From: Clostridioides difficile CD160
GTDB taxonomy: Bacteria; Bacillota; Clostridia; Peptostreptococcales; Peptostreptococcaceae
DNA: 64,000 bases
NCBI RefSeq assembly: GCF_000449425.2
Contig: NZ_AVHW01000022.1
Span: forward strand, 1 to 64,000
Reading direction: 5' to 3'
A model generated the notes under the pieces. It worked only from the letters and a program-made list of their open reading frames with translations, made no database searches and was not told the origin of the DNA. Both the position numbers and the translations under genes were made by a program. Below are positions 19,126 to 27,940 of the stretch, in pieces (the stretch's first letter is position 1; each line of letters starts with the position of its first letter).

Positions 19126-19827
19126 ATGAATAGAGAAGAATTAATAAAAGAGAATATGCCTCTTGTAAAGAGTATAGCAAGAAAATTTTTTATACCAGGG
19201 AAAGGCTTTGAATATCAAGATTTAGTAAATAGTGGAGTCATAGGGTTGATTGATGCAATAAATAAATTTGATGTTGAAAAAGGAGCAAAGTTCTCTAGTT
19301 ATTCCTATATAAAGATAAAATCTGCTATATTAGATGAAATCAGAAATCAAAGTCCAATTTCTAAACATAACTTAACGAAAGTAAATAAATATAATAAAGT
19401 AATAGAAAAATTGCAAGCTGAATTATTAAGAGAACCGACTTCACATGAAATTGCAAGCGAATTAAATATTTCAAAAAAGGAACTCAATGATATTGAAAGT
19501 AATATAGATATGTTAAATATTGTGTCATTAAACCATGTAATCTTTGAAGATACAAATGAAACTATACAAGATGTAATAAGTTATAAAGAGGAATATACTC
19601 CAGCAAACATGATAGAAGAAGAAGAAAAGTTAGATATTCTATCTAAAGCAATTAATAACTTAAGAGAAAAGGAAAAATTAATACTTTCACTGTACTATTA
19701 TGAAGATTTAAATCTAAAGGAGATAGGGAAAGTGCTAGGTGTTTCAGAATCAAGAGTTTCACAACTCCATAGAAAATCAATAAGAAACCTAAGAAGTAAA
19801 ATAAAAGAACTTAAATATTCTATATAG
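19126..19827 (+). CDS. sigD: flagellar sigma factor SigD (FliA)
   Basis: This sigma-28 factor directs late flagellar genes and, in C. difficile, also stimulates toxin genes through tcdR. The 233-residue protein has region 2 (LVKSIARKFFIPGKGFEYQD), region 3 (EIASELNISKKELNDI) and region 4 (LKEIGKVLGVSESRVSQLHR). AAGGAGG precedes the ATG. As a gene inside the riboswitch- and inversion-controlled operon, it carries both controls to the later regulon. Confidence 0.96.
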   Translation: MNREELIKENMPLVKSIARKFFIPGKGFEYQDLVNSGVIGLIDAINKFDVEKGAKFSSYSYIKIKSAILDEIRNQSPISKHNLTKVNKYNKVIEKLQAELLREPTSHEIASELNISKKELNDIESNIDMLNIVSLNHVIFEDTNETIQDVISYKEEYTPANMIEEEEKLDILSKAINNLREKEKLILSLYYYEDLNLKEIGKVLGVSESRVSQLHRKSIRNLRSKIKELKYSI

Positions 19828-19842
19828 ATGGTGATTGATGTG

Positions 19843-20265
19843 ATGATACAAATTATATTAATAGTAGTGTCTATTTTGATAATAGTAACTATAATTGCAA
19901 ATTTACATAAGGAATCAAAAAACAAAGATAACAGGTACTTTGATAAAATATTTGAACAGGAATATGAGGCAAATGATAGATTGGTAGTTGCAGAAAAAAG
20001 AAGATTTTTTTTAGATAAAGTGATTGCTGAAATAAAAAGTAATAATTATATGAAAGTTTATGAAAATTATAACTTAATAAAGACTAGTTCAGTAAAGAAA
20101 GAAGATATTTTTATAGAATCAAAACAGGAAATAAAAGAAGAAAATGAGCTATCTCTTAGAGTGAAACATCTTATAAATTCAGGTTATGAGGATGTGGAAA
20201 TATGCAAGATGTTAGGTATTGGAAAGGGTGAACTGTCATTAATAAGGAGTTGTTACAAGATATAA
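19843..20265 (+). CDS. small membrane protein of the flagellar operon (DUF6115-like)
   Basis: A 140-residue protein with one N-terminal membrane helix (MIQIILIVVSILIIVTIIAN). A charged coiled region follows, and a C-terminal helix-turn-helix-like segment (INSGYEDVEICKMLGIGKGEL) resembles the DUF6115 pattern seen beside flagellar genes. An upstream in-frame ATG at 19828 lacks a ribosome site, while GGTGAT at 19830-19835 suits the ATG at 19843. The precise role is unknown. Confidence 0.7.
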   Translation: MIQIILIVVSILIIVTIIANLHKESKNKDNRYFDKIFEQEYEANDRLVVAEKRRFFLDKVIAEIKSNNYMKVYENYNLIKTSSVKKEDIFIESKQEIKEENELSLRVKHLINSGYEDVEICKMLGIGKGELSLIRSCYKI

Positions 20266-20435
20266 GAACATTATTGTTTGATAAAAAAGTCCTTTTAGGA
20301 ATAGGGATTGGTATATTAATATCAACTCTATGTATAATGCTTTTTAGTAATAATGATATGAGTAAAGCAGAAATAGAAAAAAAGGCAAGAGAGCTAGGTA
20401 TGAAATATGCAAGTGAGATGAAGGTTTTAGAATAG
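20250..20435 (+). CDS. small single-helix membrane protein in the flagellar operon
   Basis: A 61-codon frame with a membrane helix (VLLGIGIGILISTLCIML) and a charged tail (KAEIEKKARELGMKYASEM). It overlaps the previous gene by 16 bases and sits before flgG1. The start is uncertain. The TTG at 20250 directly abuts AAGGAG, which is too close, and an ATT at 20238 would suit the AAGGGTGA at 20224-20231. Helix, codon use and operon position support it as real. No function is assigned. Confidence 0.6.
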   Translation: MLQDIRTLLFDKKVLLGIGIGILISTLCIMLFSNNDMSKAEIEKKARELGMKYASEMKVLE

Positions 20436-20475
20436 ATAATATTGTTGGATAATTTACAAAAAAGGAGGTCATAAC

Positions 20476-21249
20476 GTGATAAGAGGATTATATACAGCAG
20501 TTTCTGCAATGATAACTAATCAACAAAAGCAAAATGTTGTTGTCAATAACTTAGCAAATATGGATACTAATGGATATAAGAATAAACTACTTCTAACTAA
20601 AAGTTTTGATGAATTACAGTTAGATAGTTACAATAATTATGTGAATGGAACTAAACAAAAGCAAGAAATAGGCAAGTTAAGCCCAGGTGTTTCTATGGAT
20701 GAAACTATCACAAATTTTAACCAAGGTCCTATAAAAACAACTGATAATAAAATGGATGTAGCTATCCAAGGTAAGGGATTTTTTCTAGTTAGTGATGCAG
20801 CTGGGAATCAATTTTATACCAGAAATGGTAACTTTAGAACAGATAATCAGGGTGACCTCATAACTAGTGAAGGATATTATGTACTTGGAACAAATACTGC
20901 AACCGGTGCTGTAGGACATATAAATGTTGGCAATAAAAAATTTGAAGTAGCAAAAGATAATACAATATCACTGGACGGAAATGCTATGTACAAATTTAAT
21001 ATGGTAGATTTTAATGATTATAATAAATTAAAAAAAGAAGGAGATAACTTGTATTCTGGAGGAGGAGCTGTAAAGGCAAATAATGCACTTACAATACAGA
21101 GTGCAGTAGAGTCTTCGAATGTAGATATTGTGTCTGAAATTAATAATATGATGACAATATCAAGAGAATACGAGGCAAATCAAAAGATAATTCAAGCTAT
21201 GGATTCTAAATTGGCAAAGATAGCGAGTGAGATTGGCTCAGTAAGATAG
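20476..21249 (+). CDS. flgG1: flagellar basal-body rod protein FlgG1 (FlgF/FlgG family)
   Basis: One of two consecutive FlgF/FlgG-type rod proteins, of 257 residues. It shows the N-terminal NNLANMDTNGYKNK motif, a middle KMDVAIQGKGFFLVSD block and a C-terminal SSNVDIVSEINNMMTISREY heptad region. The start is GTG at 20476 after AAAGGAGG. Which paralogue acts as FlgF and which as FlgG cannot be settled from sequence alone. Confidence 0.9.
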   Translation: MIRGLYTAVSAMITNQQKQNVVVNNLANMDTNGYKNKLLLTKSFDELQLDSYNNYVNGTKQKQEIGKLSPGVSMDETITNFNQGPIKTTDNKMDVAIQGKGFFLVSDAAGNQFYTRNGNFRTDNQGDLITSEGYYVLGTNTATGAVGHINVGNKKFEVAKDNTISLDGNAMYKFNMVDFNDYNKLKKEGDNLYSGGGAVKANNALTIQSAVESSNVDIVSEINNMMTISREYEANQKIIQAMDSKLAKIASEIGSVR

Positions 21250-21269
21250 ATAATAGGAGGTGAATTTTT

Positions 21270-22031
21270 ATGTACACAATGTTTTATACTAGTAAAACAG
21301 CTTTATCAGCAAATCAAAGTAAATTAGATGTAATATCTAATAATATAGCAAATAATGATTCCAATGGATATAAAAAAATAAATATGGAATACTCTGACTT
21401 AGTAGATGAAGTACTAAATAGACCATCATACCCTACAAATGGTAAAGATATATCAACTGGAACTGGAGCTAAGGCATCAGCCCCTATGAGAAATTATGAA
21501 CAAGGTGCATTGGCACCTACAGGTAGTAAGAGTGATTTAGCAATAGATGGAGAAGGATTCTTTAGAGTAATAAGAAAAGATGGTACATATGCATATACAA
21601 GAGATGGTGGCTTTAATGTAGATGCTTTAGGTAAGATTGTAGATGCTAATGGAAATATATTAGATGTTCAATTTGATGCAGGATATAACTATAATAATAC
21701 AAATATAGATAACACAAACTTAACAGTTGCAAGAAATGGAGATTTATCTGTAGATAATAAGAAAATAGGCAAAATAAATTTATATCAACCTATAGGAACT
21801 CAAAATTTCATCTCTGAAGGTGATAGTTTATTTGTTTCAACTGATGCAGCACAGATTAAACAAGTTGATAAGGTGGATATAGTTCAAGGATATAGAGAGA
21901 GGTCAAATGTTTCTTTACAAGACGAATTTGTTGACTTAATAGCCACTCAAAGAGCATTTCAAATGAATTCAAAAGGAATAAAGACAGCAGATGAAATGTG
22001 GCAAATAGCTAATAATTTAAGAGCTAAATAA
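21270..22031 (+). CDS. flgG: flagellar distal rod protein FlgG
   Basis: The second FlgF/FlgG-type rod protein, of 253 residues. It carries SNNIANNDSNGYKKIN, SDLAIDGEGFFRVIRKDG and the C-terminal NVSLQDEFVDLIATQRAFQMN. The last motif matches FlgG slightly better than that of its upstream neighbour. The pair probably builds the distal rod. AGGAGG precedes the ATG. Confidence 0.92.
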   Translation: MYTMFYTSKTALSANQSKLDVISNNIANNDSNGYKKINMEYSDLVDEVLNRPSYPTNGKDISTGTGAKASAPMRNYEQGALAPTGSKSDLAIDGEGFFRVIRKDGTYAYTRDGGFNVDALGKIVDANGNILDVQFDAGYNYNNTNIDNTNLTVARNGDLSVDNKKIGKINLYQPIGTQNFISEGDSLFVSTDAAQIKQVDKVDIVQGYRERSNVSLQDEFVDLIATQRAFQMNSKGIKTADEMWQIANNLRAK

Positions 22032-22053
22032 TTATGTAAGGTGAGGAATATTC

Positions 22054-22935
22054 ATGTATGATATGAAAGATTATGATTTCGGCAAACCTCAGAGTTATTC
22101 AAGAGAAAATTTAACATGTTTAAATTTTTTATTAGCTGAATTCTGTAAAAAGTATAAAAATTATATAATTTATGAACTTAAGTGTAATTCTAGTATGATA
22201 GTTGAGAGTATAGACCAAGTAAATTATCAAACTTTTTTAGATAGAATAACATCTTCATGTATAATAGTACAGAATTCGATGGAACCTATCATGAAAAATT
22301 TTTCTTTTAGAATAGATAGAAGTGTGGCTGATATGTGGATTGACGTGACAGCTGGCGGTAATGGAATTGTAAAAGATAATAATAGAGAACTTACAGAACT
22401 TGATAAGAAAGTGCTTTTACATCTTATGGAGGATTTAGTAAGAAATATGCATTTATTTGAAGGATTTGAAAAAATACAAGTATTAGATACACATACACAT
22501 ATTAATTTACCGCAATTGTGTTCTCCAACTGCACCTGTATGCGTTGTAGATTTAAAGGTGGTAAATGATAATAAATATGTTGGTAGTGTTTCTCTTTGTT
22601 TTCCATATAATGCCTTAGAGGCTATGTTGGAGAGTATTTCTGTTGTAGAATTTTTAGACATGGATGCAGGTGATAATTCAGAAGAATTCACTAATAAAAT
22701 ATACAATAGTGTATCTAATATAGAATTAGCAATTATTGCAGAGATAGGAAAAGTATCCATTAATGTTGAAGATTTACTTAAGTTAGAGGTTGGAGATGTA
22801 ATAGTAACAAATAAAAAAATAAATGATTATATAGATGTATTTGTAGAAAATTCAAAATCATACACAGCAACGCCAGGATTTATATCAAGTAAAAAAGGTG
22901 TGAAAATAAATGATGCTGTCAGAAAAGAGGTATAG
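22054..22935 (+). CDS. fliM: flagellar motor switch protein FliM
   Basis: FliM sits between FliG and FliN in the C ring. The 293-residue protein has the FliM core beginning YDFGKPQSYSRENL. A middle domain follows, then a C-terminal SpoA-like domain (VEDLLKLEVGDVIVTNK). It begins almost at that core and lacks the usual N-terminal CheY-binding EIDALL peptide. Both position and domains support the call. Confidence 0.9.
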   Translation: MYDMKDYDFGKPQSYSRENLTCLNFLLAEFCKKYKNYIIYELKCNSSMIVESIDQVNYQTFLDRITSSCIIVQNSMEPIMKNFSFRIDRSVADMWIDVTAGGNGIVKDNNRELTELDKKVLLHLMEDLVRNMHLFEGFEKIQVLDTHTHINLPQLCSPTAPVCVVDLKVVNDNKYVGSVSLCFPYNALEAMLESISVVEFLDMDAGDNSEEFTNKIYNSVSNIELAIIAEIGKVSINVEDLLKLEVGDVIVTNKKINDYIDVFVENSKSYTATPGFISSKKGVKINDAVRKEV

Positions 22936-22937
22936 TT

Positions 22938-23312
22938 ATGGATAATAGTAATCTTATTTCAGATGAAGAAGCAAAGATGTTATTAAATGATAAAGTTGAA
23001 AGTGAAATTGATGGAGATGATGAACTAGCTTTAGATGTCTCTGAAGCTAATAAAAATAATATACAAAGAATACTTGACCTTAAGTTGGAGTTGTCTGTAG
23101 TTATAGGAAGAACGAAGATGAGTCTAAGAGATATTTTGAATCTAAATAAAGGCTCTCTTATTGAACTTGACACTTTAGCAGACCAAGATGTAGAAATACT
23201 AATAGACAATAAAGTATTGGCTTATGGAAAAGTAGTGGTAGTAGATTTGAATTTTGGTGTAAAAGTAACAAGTATAGTAAGTGAAGAGGATATGGTGAAA
23301 TCTCTTGTTTAA
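22938..23312 (+). CDS. fliN: flagellar motor switch protein FliN
   Basis: FliN forms the base of the C ring and receives export cargo. The 124-residue protein has a C-terminal SpoA domain (LDLKLELSVVIGRTKMSLRDILNL). Its N-terminus, ISDEEAKMLLND, resembles the CheY-binding peptide normally found on FliM or FliY. It starts 2 bases after fliM, suggesting matched synthesis. Confidence 0.9.
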   Translation: MDNSNLISDEEAKMLLNDKVESEIDGDDELALDVSEANKNNIQRILDLKLELSVVIGRTKMSLRDILNLNKGSLIELDTLADQDVEILIDNKVLAYGKVVVVDLNFGVKVTSIVSEEDMVKSLV

Positions 23313-23343
23313 AAATAACATTAATTAATACTTAAGGCATGAG

Positions 23344-24747
23344 GTGGTATTTATTTTAAACTTAAATGATATAAAAAAAGATATATTAAAACTCAATAAA
23401 AAAGACTCATGTGCTCTCTATAATGAATCTATTAATAATATAAACAATAATTACATATCAAGTGGATTAAAGTTTTTAAAAGAAGCAAGAGATTTAAATC
23501 CAGGTGATGTGGATGTATTAAATCTCATAGGTCTTGTAAATTTATTAAAATGCAATTTTGATGAGGCTGTAGAAAGTTTCTATAAGAGTTTACTTTGTGA
23601 AAAAACTGCTCTGTGTGAAAAGTATATAAACATGCTTACATCTGAGGAGTTTTTAATTTTCTTTGAAAGGTACAATCAACTTATAAGATTAATCAACAAA
23701 GGTATGTATAAAGAAGCCATACAAGGCTTTAAACTTATAACAGAGCAATACAGCGATTTAATAGAACCTTATGAGTTGCTTGCCTTACTTTATGATAAGG
23801 AAGAAGAGTATATAAAGTTTGATGAATGTGTAGAAGTATTGAAGAACATCGATAAAGAAAATCATTTATTAAATCAAGAAAATGATACATTAGATATATA
23901 TAATAATGTTAACAGACAAGTTAAAAGTAATGTGAAATCAGATGATTATGAGAATGAACTTGTACATAAAAATATTAATAGTCATAAAATTGATGAAACT
24001 ATTAATATATCTAAGGAAGTAAGTAAAGATAAGAAACAGAAAAATTTAGATTCTAATAAGAAAAAAAGTATTAGAAAAAATAAGTATTTATATATAGCAA
24101 TAATATTATGCATATTATTAATAGGACAAAATATATATAGTTCTTATAGGACGAATAATTTAACTAATAAAATATCTAAAAATAATGAAACTAAAGACAA
24201 AGAGTCAATAGATTCTAGTTTGAGTAAGAAAGAAAATAATAAAGAAGAAAACGAGAGTGTTGATAAAACTCTTAATACCAATAACACTAAAAATATTAAT
24301 AAAGAGGATGTAAAATCCAAAAAAAACACTGTAGAAGATGAGAATGAAAGTGATAAAGAGTCTAATTTATTTACAGAAGATGAATTGATGTCTAAGGCAA
24401 ATACCTTAAAGTCAGAAAAGCAAACCAAATCTTCTATACAATTATATAAAAAAGTTGTAGATGTAGGTAAAAATAAGGGAAATACATCAGAGGCAACTTA
24501 CCAAGTTGCTGTTCTTAGTGAAAAGTTAAAAGACTATGATACTGCTGAAGAATATTACAAAATGTATGTAGAAAATTATTCAGAAAAAGATTCATATTTT
24601 GATGAATCCTATTATAACTTAGGTATGATGTATTATAATAAAGGAGATTTACAAAATTCTAAATTAACATTAAAAAAATTAGTTAATAAGGTACCTAATA
24701 GCATGTATAATAATTCAAAAGTGAAAGAAATTTTGAAAGAAGAATAA
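23344..24747 (+). CDS. TPR-containing single-pass membrane protein
   Basis: A 467-residue protein with N-terminal TPR-like helices (to about 170), a Lys/Asn-rich linker, a membrane helix near residues 246-263 (YLYIAIILCILLIGQ) and a second TPR set at the C-terminus (YYKMYVENYSEKDSY and NLGMMYYNKGDLQNSK). It ends the flagellar operon, so it may assist motor or envelope assembly, but this is inference. The start is uncertain: GTG at 23344 follows AAGG, while GAGGTGG at 23341-23347 would better serve an ATT at 23353. Confidence 0.75.
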   Translation: MVFILNLNDIKKDILKLNKKDSCALYNESINNINNNYISSGLKFLKEARDLNPGDVDVLNLIGLVNLLKCNFDEAVESFYKSLLCEKTALCEKYINMLTSEEFLIFFERYNQLIRLINKGMYKEAIQGFKLITEQYSDLIEPYELLALLYDKEEEYIKFDECVEVLKNIDKENHLLNQENDTLDIYNNVNRQVKSNVKSDDYENELVHKNINSHKIDETINISKEVSKDKKQKNLDSNKKKSIRKNKYLYIAIILCILLIGQNIYSSYRTNNLTNKISKNNETKDKESIDSSLSKKENNKEENESVDKTLNTNNTKNINKEDVKSKKNTVEDENESDKESNLFTEDELMSKANTLKSEKQTKSSIQLYKKVVDVGKNKGNTSEATYQVAVLSEKLKDYDTAEEYYKMYVENYSEKDSYFDESYYNLGMMYYNKGDLQNSKLTLKKLVNKVPNSMYNNSKVKEILKEE

Positions 24748-24804
24748 TTAAATTAGATAAGAAAGAGAAATTATTTTATTTTAAAACAATTTCCTTATAA
24801 TATA

Positions 24805-24833
24805 TTGACATACTATTTTAAAAAATTTAAAAT
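24805..24833 (+). promoter_or_regulatory. htpG promoter
   Basis: TTGACA at 24805-24810 and TAAAAT at 24828-24833 are separated by 17 bases. This is a strong vegetative promoter in the gap between the flagellar operon and htpG. It makes htpG independent of the riboswitch and flagellar switch. No clear heat-shock operator is seen. Confidence 0.7.
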
Positions 24834-24861
24834 ATTAACTATAAAATGAGGAGGGATAAAA

Positions 24862-26799
24862 ATGGAGTTTGAAAAAGGGAGTATTTCAATTCATACAGAA
24901 AATATTTTTCCTATAATTAAAAAATGGTTATATTCTGATAAAGACATATTTATAAGAGAGCTTATAAGTAATGGATGTGATGCAGTAAGTAAACACAAAA
25001 GACTTGTATCATTAGGAGAAATATCAGAAAACGAACCATCAGATTATAAAATTACAGTATCTGTAAATAAAGGGGAAGGCACACTTAAATTTATTGACAA
25101 TGGAATTGGTATGACTGAAGAAGAGATAAAAAAATACATAAATCAAGTTGCTTTTTCAGGTGCTGAGGATTTCTTTAATAAATATAAGGATAAGATGGAA
25201 GAATCAAATGACATAATAGGTCACTTTGGATTAGGATTTTATTCTGCATTCATGGTGTCTAAAAAAGTTCAAATAGACACACTTTCATATACAGAAGGAG
25301 CAATTCCAGTAAGATGGATATCTGAAGGTGGTACAGAATATGAAATATCTGAATCAGATGCTAGACATGAGAGAGGAACTACTATAACATTATTTATTGA
25401 TGATGATAGTAAGGAATTCTTAGATGAATTTACTGTAAGAGGTATAATAGATAAGTATTGTTCTTTCTTACCAGTAGAAATATATCTAGAAGATGTTGAA
25501 AGATTAGAAAGAGAAGCTAAGGAAGAAGAAGAAAAAGCTAAAAAACAAAAAGAAGATGGAAAAGAAGAAGTTGTGGATGCAAAGGTAATTGAGCCTTTAA
25601 ACGATACTAATCCTCTATGGCTAAAATCTCCAAAAGATTGTACTGATGATGAATACAAAGAGTTTTACAGAAAAGTATTCCATGTATTTGATGAGCCTTT
25701 ATTCTGGATACATCTAAATGTAGATTATCCTTTTAACTTAAAGGGTATACTTTACTTCCCTAAATTAAAAAATGAGTTTGAATTGACAGAGGGAAAAGTA
25801 AAATTATACAATAATCAAGTGTTTGTAGCTGATAATATAAAAGAAGTTATACCAGAATTTTTACTTTTATTAAAAGGTGTAATAGACTGCCCAGATTTAC
25901 CATTAAATGTATCAAGAAGCTTTTTACAAAATGATAGAGATGTAAGCAAAATTTCTAAACATATAATTAAAAAAGTAGCTGATAAGTTAAAGTCTCTTTG
26001 CAAAAATGAAAGAGAAGAATACAATAAGTTTTGGGATGATATACAAATATTTATTAAATATGGTTGCTTAAAAGATGAAAGTTTCTACGAAAAAGTAAAA
26101 GAATGTATATTATTTAAAACTATTAATGATGAATATATAACATTACAAGATTATTTAGAGAAATGTAAGGACAAGCATGAAAATAAAGTATTTTATGTAA
26201 GTGACAAGGAACAACAATCACAATACATTAAGTTATTTAAAGAATACGACTTAAATGCTGTTGTATTAAACTCATCAATAGACACTCACTTTATTTCATT
26301 TATGGAGTATAAGGAAAATGGTGTTAAGTTTAATAGAATAGATGCAGACCTTTCTGATGTATTAAAAGACAAAAATGAAAACAAAGATAGTGAAGAAAAT
26401 AAAGAAGAAATAGCAAAAATAGAAGGTTTATTTAAAGAGGCTGTTGGAGAAAGAGTGAAGAATTATTCTGTAGAAGGATTAAAAAATGAAGATACTCCAG
26501 CTATGGTATTAGTATCTGAACAATCTATAAGAATGTCAGAAATGCAGTCAAGATTTGCTGGAATGGATTTAGGAATGAACTTTGAGGAAGAAAAGACTCT
26601 TGTGATAAATGAGAATAGCCCAATTATTAAAAAATTAGTTTCTCTTAAAGATAATGAAGAAAAGAAAGATAAAGTTGCACTTATATGTAATCAAATAGCA
26701 GATTTAGCTTTACTTTCTAATAAAGAATTAAAACCAGATGAATTAGATTCATTTGTTCAAAGAAGTAATAAACTTATGAAGATGTTAATAGAATTATAA
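24862..26799 (+). CDS. htpG: chaperone HtpG (Hsp90 family)
   Basis: A 645-residue ATP-dependent cytosolic chaperone. The N-terminal GHKL ATPase domain shows ELISNGCDAVSKHKRL, DNGIGM and GHFGLGFYSAFMV. The middle domain contains NVSRSFLQNDRDV, and a dimerisation domain ends the protein. A charged linker rich in Glu/Lys lies near residues 213-235. GAGGAGGG precedes the ATG. It is bounded by its own promoter and terminator. Confidence 0.97.
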   Translation: MEFEKGSISIHTENIFPIIKKWLYSDKDIFIRELISNGCDAVSKHKRLVSLGEISENEPSDYKITVSVNKGEGTLKFIDNGIGMTEEEIKKYINQVAFSGAEDFFNKYKDKMEESNDIIGHFGLGFYSAFMVSKKVQIDTLSYTEGAIPVRWISEGGTEYEISESDARHERGTTITLFIDDDSKEFLDEFTVRGIIDKYCSFLPVEIYLEDVERLEREAKEEEEKAKKQKEDGKEEVVDAKVIEPLNDTNPLWLKSPKDCTDDEYKEFYRKVFHVFDEPLFWIHLNVDYPFNLKGILYFPKLKNEFELTEGKVKLYNNQVFVADNIKEVIPEFLLLLKGVIDCPDLPLNVSRSFLQNDRDVSKISKHIIKKVADKLKSLCKNEREEYNKFWDDIQIFIKYGCLKDESFYEKVKECILFKTINDEYITLQDYLEKCKDKHENKVFYVSDKEQQSQYIKLFKEYDLNAVVLNSSIDTHFISFMEYKENGVKFNRIDADLSDVLKDKNENKDSEENKEEIAKIEGLFKEAVGERVKNYSVEGLKNEDTPAMVLVSEQSIRMSEMQSRFAGMDLGMNFEEEKTLVINENSPIIKKLVSLKDNEEKKDKVALICNQIADLALLSNKELKPDELDSFVQRSNKLMKMLIEL

Positions 26800-26846
26800 G
26801 ATTAAATATATTAAAGTAAATTTGTAAAAAATATCTAATATTATGA

Positions 26847-26901
26847 GAAGAGTTATTTTAAGATAATTGAAATTATCTTTGTGTAACTCTTCTTTATTTT
26901 T
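26847..26901 (+). terminator. rho-independent terminator after htpG
   Basis: A stem GAAGAGTTA (26847-26855) pairs with TAACTCTTC (26884-26892), with an inner stem AGATAATT/AATTATCT, followed by TTTATTTTTT. It lies 48 bases after the htpG stop and should end that transcript. Confidence 0.85.
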
Positions 26902-26973
26902 TATCTTTGATTAAAGTTTCAAATATTTAAATAGATTACAATTAAAAATTGTATTTGGTTAAATAGAGTTAAC

Positions 26974-27002
26974 TTGATATAGGATAAAATAATACATATA
27001 AT
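26974..27002 (+). promoter_or_regulatory. promoter of the disrupted alcohol dehydrogenase
   Basis: TTGATA (26974-26979) and TATAAT (26997-27002) are spaced by 17 bases. Transcripts would begin near 27009 and leave a leader of about 90 bases. In this strain they would read through the broken dehydrogenase and into the prophage, antisense to the recombinase gene. Confidence 0.7.
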
Positions 27003-27098
27003 TAAGTAAAAGATTGTTTTGTAATTTATGTTTTAATACATAATTACGCTGTGTTGAAAAATAAAATTATTACTAAAGTAGAAATAGGAGGTTTTGGC

Positions 27099-27890
27099 AT
27101 GAATTTTAATTATAACTTACCAGTAAACATATTGTTTGGGAGAGGTAGAATCAATGATGTAGGAAAAGAAGTATCTAAATACGGTAAAAAAGTATTGATT
27201 GTAACTGGCAAAAATAGTACAAAGAAAACTGGATTACTTGATAAAACAATAGACTTACTAAAAGACTCTAAAATAGAATATGAAGTTTTTGATAAAGTAG
27301 AACAAAATCCTCTTATAACTACTATATATTCAGGTGTAGAAATTATAAAAGCAACTGGATGTGATTGTGTCTTAGGTCTTGGTGGAGGAAGCATAATGGA
27401 TGCTGCTAAGAGTATTGCTTTTTCTTATAAAAATCCAGGAGATTTAAATGAATATATATTTGGAATCAGACAAGGAGAAGAAGCTTTACCTATAATCTTA
27501 GTTCCAACTACATCAGGTACAGGTAGCGAAGGAAATTGTTTTGCAGTACTTACAAATTCAGAAACTAAAGACAAAAAATCTATAAAAAAGAATAGTATGT
27601 ATGCAAGGGCATCAATAATTGACCCAGAACTTATGGTTACAATGCCAAAGCATATAATTGCATCGGTTGGGTTTGATGCACTTGCTCATAATATGGAAGC
27701 CTATCTTTCTAATGGAAGAAATCCTCTTGCAGATGTACAGGCTATTTACGGGATTGAACTTATATCAGAAAACCTAGTAAGGGTATATAATAATGTAGAT
27801 GACTTAGAAGCATGGGAGAAAATAACACTTGCAAGCACTATTGGAGGCATGACAATTGGTACAGCAGGTACAGCCTTGCCACATGGTTAG
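27099..27890 (+). pseudogene. iron-containing alcohol dehydrogenase, truncated by prophage
   Basis: An NAD(P)-dependent group III alcohol dehydrogenase. The first 263 codons are intact. They include GRGRINDVGKEVSKYGKK, the nucleotide-binding LGLGGGSIMDAAK, the PTTSGTGSE motif and the metal-site segment FDALAHNMEAYL. The frame is cut immediately after GTALPHG, and the rest of the C-terminal domain with the last metal-binding His is missing. Family members are usually about 380-390 residues. The ATG at 27099 follows ATAGGAGG. The missing 3' part should lie at the far prophage end, outside this window. Confidence 0.92.
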
Positions 27891-27940
27891 GGTAATTTAG
27901 TACGACAATTACTATAAAAATTTAATGACTAAATTACCAT
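27870..27940. other. prophage left attachment site (attL) region
   Basis: Host dehydrogenase coding sequence stops matching its family right after 27886, and the recombinase gene ends at 27912 on the opposite strand. The crossover must lie within roughly 27870-27911. GGTAATTTAGT at 27891-27901 is the perfect inverse of 27928-27938, and a shorter GTAATT/AATTAC pair (27892-27897, 27907-27912) is nested in it. The exact core needs the right end for comparison. Confidence 0.7.
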
